Shown here: one piece after another, positions 44,274 to 53,270 of the stretch | How the letters are laid out: every line of letters begins with the position of its first letter | Numbering within the stretch: position 1 is the first letter of the stretch | Source: UBA5239 sp031548025 | GTDB taxonomy: Bacteria > Verrucomicrobiota > Lentisphaeria > Victivallales > Victivallaceae | Assembly: GCA_031548025.1 (NCBI GenBank) | Contig: JAVBRM010000057.1 | Location: 18,590 to 82,589 of the forward strand | Direction: 5' to 3' | DNA length: 64,000 nt | Translations under genes and position numbers: made by a program | Notes under the pieces: model-generated | What the model was told of the DNA's origin: nothing | Database searches by the model: none | Seen by the model: the letters and a program-made list of their open reading frames with translations, nothing else

Positions 44274-45752
44274 TTATTTGACGATTATTTGACGGATTGA
44301 TAAACGCAGGTCTTCCCAGACAGTGGTGAGCTTGGAGGAGAATTGTTTCCAGTCGACGAGCAATAGGGGATAGGAGCAGATCGGAACTCCGGTAATTTGC
44401 CATGGCTTCCCCTTAACCGGAGCATGATAGACCAGGCGGGTCAGCGGATCTATTATAACCGCTTCGGCAAAGAATGAACCGTCGGCTGTCCGGTAATCCA
44501 GGTTGACGGTTTGCGGAGAAAAAACGGTATTGAGTTCAGCCGGGTACCAATAGGCGAATATGGTGTCGCCGCTTTGTTTGAAAGCCTTGGTCTGGCAACT
44601 CAAGATATCGGTTTTGGACAGGTTTTCCGGAACTTGCGGCCAAATTTCCAAAGTTGAGGCCGGGTCCGGAACCGTATTCCGATCGCAGAAAACACTCAGG
44701 AATTGCAACGCTTCATAGGCCGGTTTGCGGGAATAATCCTCCTGCCGCAGCAATCCATAGTAGTAATTATGCCGACGGGAAAAATGGGTAAAATCATAAA
44801 GATGGAAATAGGAAACCAACTCCAGTGAGGGATCGGCCAATTCCAGAACAATCCGGCGGGCAACATGGCGCACCTGGATTTTTTCGGAAACTTCCATGTT
44901 GCTGAGCGCGCCGTAGCTGGTCGGAGCGTTATAGGAGGGAATACCGGATTCACCCTGCCAGATTTTAACATGCGGGGCATAGCGGTCAAACATCAACCGG
45001 TAGCTCCGACGCAGCTGATCATTCAATTGTTCCGGCAGAATCCGGTAGCCATGGTAGCAGAAGATATCGATATATGAGCCAATTCCGAGTTTTAGCAAAT
45101 TTTCGGCATGATATGAACTCACGCCGATATTTCCAGCCACACAGCCGCATACCTTGACCGCTCTGCCCGATGCGGTTTGGCGAATGACTTGAGAGGTTTT
45201 GGCGACCATTCCGACATATTTTTCGGCCCAGCCTTCGCCTGGAAAGAATACTTTGCAGTCCGGTTCATTCCAGACTTCATAAACCGAAATCCGGTCGATA
45301 TAACGCTCGACAACCTTTTCAACATACTTCAGCCAGGCATTTTCCGCCTCTACTGAATCAATTGGCACATGGCCGATGCCGCCGATCCTGAGCTCCGCCC
45401 TCGGGGCCGCATACAATTTATTGCCGTAACAGAGACATAACCATGGGGTTATATTCAATTCAACAAGCGTATCGACCACTTCATCCAGCCACTGGAAATC
45501 GTAAACGCCTTTGATTTTTTCAGTTTTTTCCCAGCCGCTTTGGAGCCGGACATGCACAACACCGAGTTTACGCAAATCGGCCATAGCCGGCCGGTAATCC
45601 CACAAATCGCGGTCGAGGCACTCCATTCCAACGCTCAGGCGGCTATTGGAAGAAACCGGAATTTCGTCAAGGCTACCAATCCTCGCGAAGGGGGCAATGC
45701 TTATTTCTCTTGCCAGTTCCGCATAAAAAGTTTCATTGTCAATTCTGTTCAT
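44274..45752 (-). CDS. GH39-like (clan A) glycoside hydrolase
   Basis: A 492-residue (beta/alpha)8 protein. YEVWNEPDC carries the predicted acid/base Glu163 and IWQGESG the predicted nucleophile Glu268, the clan GH-A pair at strands 4 and 7. VHVRLQSGW and GVYDFQWLDEVVD are as in GH39 enzymes, which include xylosidases and alpha-L-iduronidases. No signal peptide is visible. AAGGAG precedes the ATG. The C-terminal KLTTVWEDLRL closely resembles the end of HrpA (KLAKAWEDLRL), with 20 identical bases. It is divergent from the adjacent LacI gene. Confidence 0.82.
   Translation of the reverse strand: MNRIDNETFYAELAREISIAPFARIGSLDEIPVSSNSRLSVGMECLDRDLWDYRPAMADLRKLGVVHVRLQSGWEKTEKIKGVYDFQWLDEVVDTLVELNITPWLCLCYGNKLYAAPRAELRIGGIGHVPIDSVEAENAWLKYVEKVVERYIDRISVYEVWNEPDCKVFFPGEGWAEKYVGMVAKTSQVIRQTASGRAVKVCGCVAGNIGVSSYHAENLLKLGIGSYIDIFCYHGYRILPEQLNDQLRRSYRLMFDRYAPHVKIWQGESGIPSYNAPTSYGALSNMEVSEKIQVRHVARRIVLELADPSLELVSYFHLYDFTHFSRRHNYYYGLLRQEDYSRKPAYEALQFLSVFCDRNTVPDPASTLEIWPQVPENLSKTDILSCQTKAFKQSGDTIFAYWYPAELNTVFSPQTVNLDYRTADGSFFAEAVIIDPLTRLVYHAPVKGKPWQITGVPICSYPLLLVDWKQFSSKLTTVWEDLRLSIRQIIVK
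44300..44319. repeat. 20-bp direct repeat, left copy
   Basis: ATAAACGCAGGTCTTCCCAG is identical to 46801-46820, the 3' end of hrpA. Here it lies in the 3' part of the GH39-like gene, in the same reading frame. Weaker similarity continues for about 35 bases to its right. Confidence 0.9.
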
Positions 45753-45869
45753 GATTTGCTCCTTAGGCTTGGGATTTATGATAACGTAATTTCGGGAAAC
45801 CGCAAGATACCTTCGAAAAATTATGATGGGACAAAATGAGACAAACTTGCAAATCGTAAAAGATCAAGG

Positions 45870-45875
45870 TATATT
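45870..45875 (+). promoter_or_regulatory. Possible -10 box of the GH39-linked LacI gene
   Basis: TTGCAA (45847-45852), 17 bp, then TATATT (45870-45875) lies only five bases before the ATG at 45881. If used, the transcript would have almost no leader. Direct repeats of GACAAA are nearby (45832-45845). Confidence 0.4.
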
Positions 45876-45880
45876 CCGGC

Positions 45881-46804
45881 ATGAAGAAAATAACAGTCAG
45901 AGATATTGCCGCGACTACCGGAATTTCGCGTTCGACCATATCGCGAGTTTTGACACAATCGCCATTGGTAGCGCCGGAAACGCGGGAAAAGGTCTTGCAG
46001 GCCTTGAAGGCAAATGATTACCATACCGACGGATGCAATCTCAACCGGCGGATCGCGGTGATGTTTTCCGGGCTTCGGGCCTGGGAATCGAATTTCTCTG
46101 CCAGAATGACCACCGCGATTTACCGGGAAGCGGTCAGGAATGATTTCATCGCTGAATTTCTGGCGGTTCAGGAATTACCGCGACTGCCGGGGCAGTATTA
46201 TGCGGGTGGCATCAGTTGGGCCGCGGAAGCGGAACTCAGTGATTTCTGGAGGCGGAATTTCAATACTCCATTAATCAGAATCGGCGCTCTCCGCCGGATC
46301 GGCGATGACAATATCGGCTCGATACAGATTGATGTCGGAACGGCGGTTGCGGAAGCGGTAAAGTATCTGGCCGAACTGAAACACCAAAAAATAGCTTATA
46401 TCTCCGAACTCGACCTGGCTGCGGAGAAAGCAGTATATTCATTGCGCTACCAGGGCTTCGCCGGAGCGCAGGGGAATGATTCAGACCGATGGTTCGCCGG
46501 TAAGCCCAATCGCGATAAATTAGCCGAATTGCTGAAGCAAGGCGTTACCGCCATGATCGTAGTCAGCAGCAGCGAGTACGGCATAACGGTTTATTCGATG
46601 CTCAAGGAAGTGGTCAGACGACGTAAATTCCCGGCCTTGGTGACTTATGAAATGGAAAAAATTTCACCACTCCTGACTCCCCGGCCATTGTTGATCCGGA
46701 TGGATTATGCCGGATATGTGGCGGAGGCCATGAAAATGCTTGCGGCTATGCTCAAAGGCGCTCCGGCAGATACGGTCAGGATGCCCGCCCGGTTTGTACT
46801 ATAA
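45881..46804 (+). CDS. LacI-family transcriptional regulator, divergent from the GH39-like gene
   Basis: A 307-residue protein with helix-turn-helix ITVRDIAATTGISRSTISRV (about residues 4-23) and a LacI-type ligand domain with IQIDVGTAVAEAVKYL; the hinge is shorter than usual (NDYHTDGCNLNRRI). Divergent pairing with a glycosidase suggests local control of that gene. Its stop overlaps the convergent hrpA stop (46799-46804). No good ribosome site precedes the start. Confidence 0.9.
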   Translation: MKKITVRDIAATTGISRSTISRVLTQSPLVAPETREKVLQALKANDYHTDGCNLNRRIAVMFSGLRAWESNFSARMTTAIYREAVRNDFIAEFLAVQELPRLPGQYYAGGISWAAEAELSDFWRRNFNTPLIRIGALRRIGDDNIGSIQIDVGTAVAEAVKYLAELKHQKIAYISELDLAAEKAVYSLRYQGFAGAQGNDSDRWFAGKPNRDKLAELLKQGVTAMIVVSSSEYGITVYSMLKEVVRRRKFPALVTYEMEKISPLLTPRPLLIRMDYAGYVAEAMKMLAAMLKGAPADTVRMPARFVL

Positions 46805-49800
46805 ACGCAGGTCTTCCCAGGCTTTGGCCAGCTTTTGAGAAGAGACTTTTTCCAGCGGTTTTACCTCGGGGGCGAATTGCTGGATACGGAATTCCTCCAG
46901 CAGCAGCCAGAATTGGTACAGCATGCCGGCCGGATCGAGCTGTTCCGTCAGCCGCATGGCTGCGTCGAAACGATCTTGAAAAGGGAGGACGGTTTCGAGT
47001 TTTTCGCTGTCTTTGCCGGGGGCGGAGATCAGGCGGCCGAGCCGCAGCACTAACGCCCGCAGATAGCGCGGATAGCGCACCTGCCAGGTATCGCCCCACA
47101 GAAAACCGGAGCGGAACATGAATTGAAGTTCCAGCTCGACATCTTCGCGGCTGCCGTCACCGGACGGCGGGACTTTGGCCAGCAGAGAGTTGAGCTGATC
47201 GACCTGGGTGAAAAGTTCATTCAGGATTTTGATTTTCCGCTCGTATATTTCGACCAGATTTTCCAGGGTATATTGACTGCGCCGGTCAAAATCTTCGGCA
47301 CTGCGGATATCGCACGAACCATGTCCGGACAGGGCGTCGTGAATGGCGGTATCGATCAGGTCTTTTTCAAAACTTTTTTTCCGGTCGAAGGTGAACAGGT
47401 TCAACATCAGTTTCTGCGGAATCTTCAGGTAGCGTTCAAACAGTTTCATCTGCGACGCGTGTTGAATCTTGTAGAGCCGGACCAGCCCGGCGCGCTGGCT
47501 GCAAAGCGCCTCCCGTTCGTTGAGAAAAAGCTGTCTGCCGACAGTCTTCCCCTCATCGGTCAAAGCCGGATAAACCGTACGGCCGGAAACTTCGACGCTC
47601 TCCGGCAAATCGCCCGGCGGCCACTCGGTGCAACCGGCTACAATCCAGCCGGTGCCGCCGCTGAACGCCGCGCTCAAGCGGGAACCGCCTCCAGCAGACA
47701 CCGAAATCTGGTCGTGATATTTGACGATTCGCCGATGTTCGTTGAGCTCGCCCAGCCGCATTTTCAGGTACGACGGCACCTGGTCCATATCGAAATCGCT
47801 CCGCCCGATGCTGACCCCGGTGTGGCGGCTCAGAAATTCCGACAGCGCTTCGACCAGCGGTATATCCGGCGATTGTTCTTCGGCACAGAACGCCGCCACC
47901 GCGTCGGCAATGGGATTGCAGGCCACACGCAGGCTTTTCGGCAGCGATTTAATCATAAACTCGATCTTTTCCGGTAGGCGACCGGGCACCAGATAATCAA
48001 GAATTGAGCTTGGCAGCATATTGATGTTTTCCGTCTCCGCCAGCAGGATCATGCCGTCATTTTCCTCGCCGGGGGCGAATAAGTATTGAATCGGAAAGCG
48101 GAAGCCGGCGAATTCCATTTCATCGGGATAATCTTTCGGATCAATGGGATGGAGTTGTTCGTACATGGCGTCCGTCATCGCCATATTCAAATTTATTTTG
48201 TTCTGGTGCTGCCAGTGGTCCAGGGCCTTGGACGAATAGACGTCGGCAGGGATGATGCTGTCGAAATGCTGATAGACCGCTTCCATGTTCAGCAACGCGC
48301 CCGGACGGCGGATTTTTTCCTCGAGCTTCTGAATATTCGTCAACATCCGGCGGTGATTTTTGAGCCACGGTCCGCGGCTCGGCAGATCACCCGGCGTGAC
48401 TCCCTCCCGGATAAAAATCCGGCGGGCTTCCTCCGGGCAGATCGGCCCGTAATGCACCCTGCGGCCCTGATGGATCAGCAGACCGCCGGAAACGACCTGT
48501 TCGCGGGCGTAAACAAACCCGGATTGAGGGTTCCAGGAGACCCGGTCATAAACTTTTTTGCACAAATGCGGCGCGATTTCTTCGAGCCACTCGGGGTTGA
48601 TGACCGCCGCCTGGCGGGCGTAAACCTTCGACGTTTCGACCAGAGAACAGGCCATGAGCCACGGCGGCACCGGCTGACGTTTGAACAACCCAGAACCGGG
48701 GAAAATAAAGAATTTCCGGTCCCGGGTTCCGCGATAATAACGCTGTTCCTGGTCCCACATGCCAATATTGGCGGGCAGCCCGGCGAGGATCGCCTTGTGA
48801 ATAAAATCGGGGTTGTAATTGTCGAACACCTGAAACGGCACCAGGTCGTCCTGCATAAAGTCCAGATTCGAGGCCGCTTCCCACAGGTCCATGTATAGAT
48901 TGCGCCATTCCTTGATCCGGTTGAAATTCAGGAAATTGCGATGGCACCAGCGACGGAGGGCGCTCTGCGAAAGCGATTCACCGTGAATCAGGTTCCAAAG
49001 CTTGAGAATGCCCAGGAAATCCGAATCCGGGTCGTGCCACTGGCGGTGGGCCTGGTCGGCCGCCTGCTGTTTGTCGGCGGGGCGTTCGCGCGGGTCCTGA
49101 ATGCTCAGATAAGCCGAAACGACCATGACCTCCGGTACGACTTTGTAGTGTTCCGCCTGACAGATCATCCGGGCGAAATGCGGGTCGATCTGGAATTTGG
49201 TCAATTGCCGCCCGGCCTGGGTCAGCCGCCCTTTGTCATCAATGGCGGCGATGTCCAGCAGCGAGCGGTAGCCCTCGCGGATCAAAGCCGCGCTGGGGGG
49301 ATCGATCAGGGGGAATTTCTCGATGTGCGGCAGTTCCAGCAGAGCCATTTGGAGAATGACCCCGGCCAGCGAAGTCCGGCAGATTTCCGGATCGGTGTAC
49401 GCCGGGGCGCCTTCGAGCGTTTCGCGGTCGTACAGATAGATGCAAACGCCGTCCCGAAGCCGTCCGCAACGGCCGCGACGCTGGCGCGCTCCGGCTTGCG
49501 AAACCTGTTCGATCTGCAGTTCCTGAATTCGGGTCCGCGGGTTGTAACGGCTCAACCGGACCAGCCCGCTGTCGATGACGTATTGAATCCGGGGAATCGT
49601 GATCGAAGTTTCGGCCACGTTGGTCGCCAGGATAATCCGGCGCTGCCGTCCCGGATTGAAAATTTTCTGCTGTTCGGCCAAACTGAGCCGCCCGAATAAC
49701 GGCAAGACTTCGGTATTGAAGATTTTGCGCCCGTTCAAAGTATCGGCGGCGTCGCGGATTTCCCGTTCGCCGGGCAGGAAAACCAGGATATCGCCCTGCC

Positions 49801-50488
49801 GGTCGAGATCGGAAACGAATTGTACGCCCCGCCAGATCTGCGCCGACAATTCTTCGTCTTCCAGCGGCGGCATGAACTGATCCTCGATCGGATACGCCCG
49901 CCCTTCGACCTCGATCACCGGGGCACCGGCGAAAAATTCCGAAAACTGCGCGGCGTCAAGCGTGGCCGAGCTGATGATAACTTTTAAGTCGCGGCGCTTG
50001 CGCAATAGATTTTTCAGATAGCCGAGAACGAAATCGATATTCAAACTCCGCTCGTGGGCTTCGTCGATAATCAACGTGTCGTATTGGCGGAGGGCACGGT
50101 CATGGCGGGTTTCGGCCAGGAGGATACCATCGGTCATGAATTTGACGACGGTCTTATCCGAAGTCCGGTCGTCAAAACGCACTTTGCAACCGACTTCGGT
50201 ACCGTAATTGACCTCCAGCTCGTGGGCCAGACGCCGGGCCATGGCCGCGGCGGCCAGACGGCGCGGCTGGGTACAGCCGATCCGGCCTTTGCGGCCGCGA
50301 CCGGCCTCAAGCAGGATTTTCGGCAGTTGGGTGGTTTTGCCGGAACCGGTGGTCCCGCAAACTATCACCACTTGATTTTCACGCACGGCGGCCGATATCT
50401 CACCGACATATCGGGATATCGGCAGATCCGCCGGGTACTTGATGGTTCCGCCAAAAGCGGAACCGTCTTCCAGTTTTATATTATCCAC
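46799..50488 (-). CDS. hrpA: ATP-dependent DEAH-box RNA helicase HrpA
   Basis: A 1229-residue protein. Motif I is GTTGSGKTT (residues 45-53), motif II DEAHERS, motif III SSATLDA, motif V ATNVAETSITIP and motif VI QRRGRCGR, followed by the HA2/OB region and the long HrpA-specific DUF3418 C-terminal part. It probably processes structured mRNA or rescues stalled ribosomes, as in E. coli. The start is GTG at 50488, with no clear ribosome site, so it depends on coupling to the phosphohexomutase, whose stop is three bases upstream. Its last six codons are repeated at the end of the GH39-like gene. Confidence 0.95.
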   Translation of the reverse strand: MDNIKLEDGSAFGGTIKYPADLPISRYVGEISAAVRENQVVIVCGTTGSGKTTQLPKILLEAGRGRKGRIGCTQPRRLAAAAMARRLAHELEVNYGTEVGCKVRFDDRTSDKTVVKFMTDGILLAETRHDRALRQYDTLIIDEAHERSLNIDFVLGYLKNLLRKRRDLKVIISSATLDAAQFSEFFAGAPVIEVEGRAYPIEDQFMPPLEDEELSAQIWRGVQFVSDLDRQGDILVFLPGEREIRDAADTLNGRKIFNTEVLPLFGRLSLAEQQKIFNPGRQRRIILATNVAETSITIPRIQYVIDSGLVRLSRYNPRTRIQELQIEQVSQAGARQRRGRCGRLRDGVCIYLYDRETLEGAPAYTDPEICRTSLAGVILQMALLELPHIEKFPLIDPPSAALIREGYRSLLDIAAIDDKGRLTQAGRQLTKFQIDPHFARMICQAEHYKVVPEVMVVSAYLSIQDPRERPADKQQAADQAHRQWHDPDSDFLGILKLWNLIHGESLSQSALRRWCHRNFLNFNRIKEWRNLYMDLWEAASNLDFMQDDLVPFQVFDNYNPDFIHKAILAGLPANIGMWDQEQRYYRGTRDRKFFIFPGSGLFKRQPVPPWLMACSLVETSKVYARQAAVINPEWLEEIAPHLCKKVYDRVSWNPQSGFVYAREQVVSGGLLIHQGRRVHYGPICPEEARRIFIREGVTPGDLPSRGPWLKNHRRMLTNIQKLEEKIRRPGALLNMEAVYQHFDSIIPADVYSSKALDHWQHQNKINLNMAMTDAMYEQLHPIDPKDYPDEMEFAGFRFPIQYLFAPGEENDGMILLAETENINMLPSSILDYLVPGRLPEKIEFMIKSLPKSLRVACNPIADAVAAFCAEEQSPDIPLVEALSEFLSRHTGVSIGRSDFDMDQVPSYLKMRLGELNEHRRIVKYHDQISVSAGGGSRLSAAFSGGTGWIVAGCTEWPPGDLPESVEVSGRTVYPALTDEGKTVGRQLFLNEREALCSQRAGLVRLYKIQHASQMKLFERYLKIPQKLMLNLFTFDRKKSFEKDLIDTAIHDALSGHGSCDIRSAEDFDRRSQYTLENLVEIYERKIKILNELFTQVDQLNSLLAKVPPSGDGSREDVELELQFMFRSGFLWGDTWQVRYPRYLRALVLRLGRLISAPGKDSEKLETVLPFQDRFDAAMRLTEQLDPAGMLYQFWLLLEEFRIQQFAPEVKPLEKVSSQKLAKAWEDLRL
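46801..46820. repeat. 20-bp direct repeat, right copy (hrpA 3' end)
   Basis: Identical to 44300-44319. It covers the last codons of hrpA and two bases of its stop codon. The two copies bracket a 2.5-kb segment containing the GH39-like and LacI genes. Confidence 0.9.
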
Positions 50489-50491
50489 TAG

Positions 50492-51808
50492 TTACTTACG
50501 AATAATCGCCAGCAGCTCGTCGCGTTTCTCTTCCATCAACTTCTGAGTATTGGCTTCCACGATCAACCTGAGCAGCGGCTCGGTGTTGGAGGAGCGGACA
50601 TTGAACCACCAGTCGGAGTATTCCGTGGAAACGCCGTCGAGTTCGAATTGGTGCCCGTCCTGATATTTTTTACGGATTTCGTCAAGGATCGCATCGGCAT
50701 CTGTGACCTTGGAGTTGATTTCGCTGCTGGAAAAATACTTTTTCAGCGGTTGGACCAGCTCGTTGGCTTTTTTGCCGGACTTGCAGATCAGATTGGCGAG
50801 CTTGATAAAGGAAAGTCCCTGGCACTCGGCCGTGAAGTTCTCCTTGAAATAATAGTGTCCCGACAGCTCACCGGCGAAAACGGCGTCGTGTTCGCGCATC
50901 TGAGCCTTGATGAACGCATGGCCGACCCGCGACATGATTGCGGTGCCGCCGTGTTCTTCGATACACTCTTTGACAGCGCGGCTGCTGCGGAGGTCGTACA
51001 GAATCGTCGCAGGGCCGTCCGCCAGGATATCCTGGGCGATCAGCGCGGTAAAGAGGTCCATCGGAATGATCTCACCCTTGTCATCGACGAAACCGCAACG
51101 GTCGGCGTCGCCGTCGAACCCGGCCCCGAAATCGGCGCCGTACTCGACCACCTTGGCGCGCAGAACGTCCAGAGTGTCGGTTTTCAGCGGATTGGCTTCG
51201 TGGTTCGGGAAGGTGCCGTCCAGTTCCTTGTACAGCGGGATAATTTCGAAGAGGTCTTCGATATTCTTAATCTCATATGAACCCATGGCGTTGGCGTAGT
51301 CGACCACGACCTTGAGTTTCCGGTTCATTTTGGCGAAGGAACGGAGGAATTTACCGTATTCGGGCTCGATATCATAGGTGGAGACCGAGCCGGTGACGCT
51401 GGATTTGGCCCAGGATTGTTCGGTGACGATCTGCTCGATATCGGCCAGGCCGGAGTTGCCGCCGATCGGAACGGCCTTGGCACGGCAGAGCTTGAGCCCA
51501 CACCATTCGGCGGTGTTGTGCGACGCGGTAATCATGATGCTGCCGTCGGCGTTCAGCGTGCCGTTGGCGAAATAAGACATCGGGGTCGAACAGAGGCCGA
51601 TATAGACCACATCCGCGCCCTGTCCGGTGATACCCTTGGCCAGCGCTTCGAATATCGGGTCCGAATGCGTGCGCATGTCTTTGCCGATGACTACTTTTTT
51701 CGCTTTGGTAAATTCAATGTAGGCGCGGCCGATTTTTTCCGCCATTGCTTCGTTAATCTGATCCGGATAGATTCCCCGGATATCATATGCTTTGAATATT
51801 CCCGCCAT
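50492..51808 (-). CDS. Phosphomannomutase/phosphoglucomutase-family phosphohexomutase
   Basis: A 438-residue alpha-D-phosphohexomutase. The catalytic Ser96 lies in MITASHN, the metal loop is GFDGDADRCG near residue 235, the sugar-binding loop is AGELSGHYYF, and the phosphate-binding loop is VRSSNTEPLLRL. GELSGHYYF is typical of PMM/PGM enzymes of the ManB/AlgC type rather than GlmM. It interconverts hexose-1- and -6-phosphates for nucleotide-sugar synthesis. It is cotranscribed between a lipoprotein gene (12 bases) and hrpA. Confidence 0.95.
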   Translation of the reverse strand: MAGIFKAYDIRGIYPDQINEAMAEKIGRAYIEFTKAKKVVIGKDMRTHSDPIFEALAKGITGQGADVVYIGLCSTPMSYFANGTLNADGSIMITASHNTAEWCGLKLCRAKAVPIGGNSGLADIEQIVTEQSWAKSSVTGSVSTYDIEPEYGKFLRSFAKMNRKLKVVVDYANAMGSYEIKNIEDLFEIIPLYKELDGTFPNHEANPLKTDTLDVLRAKVVEYGADFGAGFDGDADRCGFVDDKGEIIPMDLFTALIAQDILADGPATILYDLRSSRAVKECIEEHGGTAIMSRVGHAFIKAQMREHDAVFAGELSGHYYFKENFTAECQGLSFIKLANLICKSGKKANELVQPLKKYFSSSEINSKVTDADAILDEIRKKYQDGHQFELDGVSTEYSDWWFNVRSSNTEPLLRLIVEANTQKLMEEKRDELLAIIRK

Positions 51809-51820
51809 AATTATTACTCC

Positions 51821-52258
51821 TTAGTTGGTTTTAAATGTATCGATGATCACGTTATTCTGCCACAGAATATTCTGCGGAGCGGCCTCGCGGGCCAGGGTCA
51901 TATGCCAGGCAATGGTGTCCGGGGTGTTCTCTTTGAACTCCGCGGTAACCACATAATTTCCGTTGGTATTTACGATCTTGAAGCCCAGAGTAGCCCGTGA
52001 GGACTGGAGCGCTTTTTCCGCATACTTGCGGTATTTTTCGCCGGATTTAACTTTCAACATCACCCCGTCTCCGGGTTTGAGGCAGGATACCCCGAAAGTC
52101 GTCAGCGAGGTGGTCATATAATTGACCGCACCGATCGTCGAATAGGTGTCTTTGTCATAACTGGTCACTACAATCGGACCTTCCGGAGCTTCGCCCTCGG
52201 GCAGGCAGTTACAGCCGGCCAGCAGGAGTCCGGTCATCGCCAAAATCAAATATCGCAT
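51821..52258 (-). CDS. Small lipoprotein of unknown function
   Basis: A 145-residue protein. A signal peptide ends in LLLAGC (Cys16), so it is probably lipid-anchored. The rest is a single globular domain with VNYMTTSLTT and a C-terminal LAREAAPQNILWQNNVIID, loosely like LpoB-type penicillin-binding-protein activators, an impression I cannot confirm. AAGGAG precedes the ATG. It is the first gene of the lipoprotein, mutase, hrpA operon. Confidence 0.75.
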   Translation of the reverse strand: MRYLILAMTGLLLAGCNCLPEGEAPEGPIVVTSYDKDTYSTIGAVNYMTTSLTTFGVSCLKPGDGVMLKVKSGEKYRKYAEKALQSSRATLGFKIVNTNGNYVVTAEFKENTPDTIAWHMTLAREAAPQNILWQNNVIIDTFKTN

Positions 52259-52575
52259 GTTACATCTCCTTATAAACGAATTCAGTTGGAAAGATACTGC
52301 GAAAACGACGACTTTTCAAGGCGAATAAAGAAGTTTTACCGAGCCAAATCCCAAAAAGGCAATCTGGTGGGGGCATTTGAGGGAACGGACTACCAGGGAA
52401 TTTGATTGACTTGTAAGTCCTCGAAAACTGCGCTCATGCTCTTTCGAAAAGACTGTCCCATTACTGAAAAAATGATAATCGTCGTTTTTGTTAAAAAAAT
52501 AATGCATTTGATCCATTTATTTTCACATATCGCCGGTGTATAATATTAAGTAAAGAAAAAACCCGGAGATTTGAC
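52259..52575. other. Divergent intergenic region
   Basis: About 317 bases between the lipoprotein and pilin-like genes. The left end has a promoter for the lipoprotein operon (52291-52319). The right end has TATAAT at 52539-52544 without a good -35 box, the likely promoter of the pilin-like gene. I see no gene between them. Confidence 0.55.
52291..52319 (-). promoter_or_regulatory. Probable promoter of the lipoprotein/phosphohexomutase/hrpA operon
   Basis: On the minus strand TTGAAA (52319-52314), a 17-bp spacer and TATCTT (52296-52291), 33 bases before the lipoprotein start codon. Confidence 0.6.
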
Positions 52576-53259
52576 ATGAAGAAGAATCGAATTTTTACCC
52601 TCATTGAACTCCTGGTCGTGGTGGCGATCATCGCGATCCTGGCGGCTCTGCTGCTGCCGGCCCTGAACAAAGCCCGGAGCCGCGCCCATACGATTTCCTG
52701 TGTCAACAACCTGAAACAGGCCGGGCTGGGAATGACTCTGTATGTGAATACTTATGACGACTGGATCGCCCCCTGTTATTTTGAATACCCCTCGGGCTCG
52801 GTCTGGTGGTATCAGAATTTCGCCGCGCTTCTGGACGACAAGAACGCGCTTAATTCGCCGTGGGACATGAAGTTGCGGATTTTCAACTGCGCCGCCAGAC
52901 TGGCCTGGGGAATCAGCAGCAACAAAGTCGTACCTTATTCCAACAATTATGCATTTAATTGCAAAAGCGGGACCGCCGATTCCAGCAATGGTTGGCATCC
53001 TTTTAAAACATCGTCCGGCAAGCGCCCGGGTTCGATGATTTACGCCGGGGACAGCCTCCTGAACGGAATCAACGCCGCCACCGGAACCAATAAATTCCGA
53101 ACCAATTACGGTGCTTATTCCAATACTTTTGAGGTTAGCGTGGGCTATATTCCCATTGACATTCACGACGGCAAGCCGAATTTGCTGTTTCACGATGGCC
53201 ATGTGGACTCGATACGCCGGAGCGCAATCATCAAAGCCAATATCAATTTCACCAATTAA
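52576..53259 (+). CDS. Pilin-like protein with exact H-X9-DG motif
   Basis: A 227-residue protein with the helix KNRIFTLIELLVVVAIIAIL from residue 3: Ile at -1, Glu at +5. HDGKPNLLFHDG is an exact H-x9-D-G near the C-terminus. GGAG stands eight bases before the ATG. It starts the fifth accessory group, which has no LacI gene of its own, and is followed after 11 bases by the 1007-residue CBM9-like protein. Confidence 0.87.
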   Translation: MKKNRIFTLIELLVVVAIIAILAALLLPALNKARSRAHTISCVNNLKQAGLGMTLYVNTYDDWIAPCYFEYPSGSVWWYQNFAALLDDKNALNSPWDMKLRIFNCAARLAWGISSNKVVPYSNNYAFNCKSGTADSSNGWHPFKTSSGKRPGSMIYAGDSLLNGINAATGTNKFRTNYGAYSNTFEVSVGYIPIDIHDGKPNLLFHDGHVDSIRRSAIIKANINFTN

Positions 53260-53270
53260 GGCAAATCCCG

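Noticed and set aside
52316..52516. Short minus-strand open frame in the divergent intergenic region, possible transposase remnant
   Set aside because: No transposase motif or terminal inverted repeats are found.
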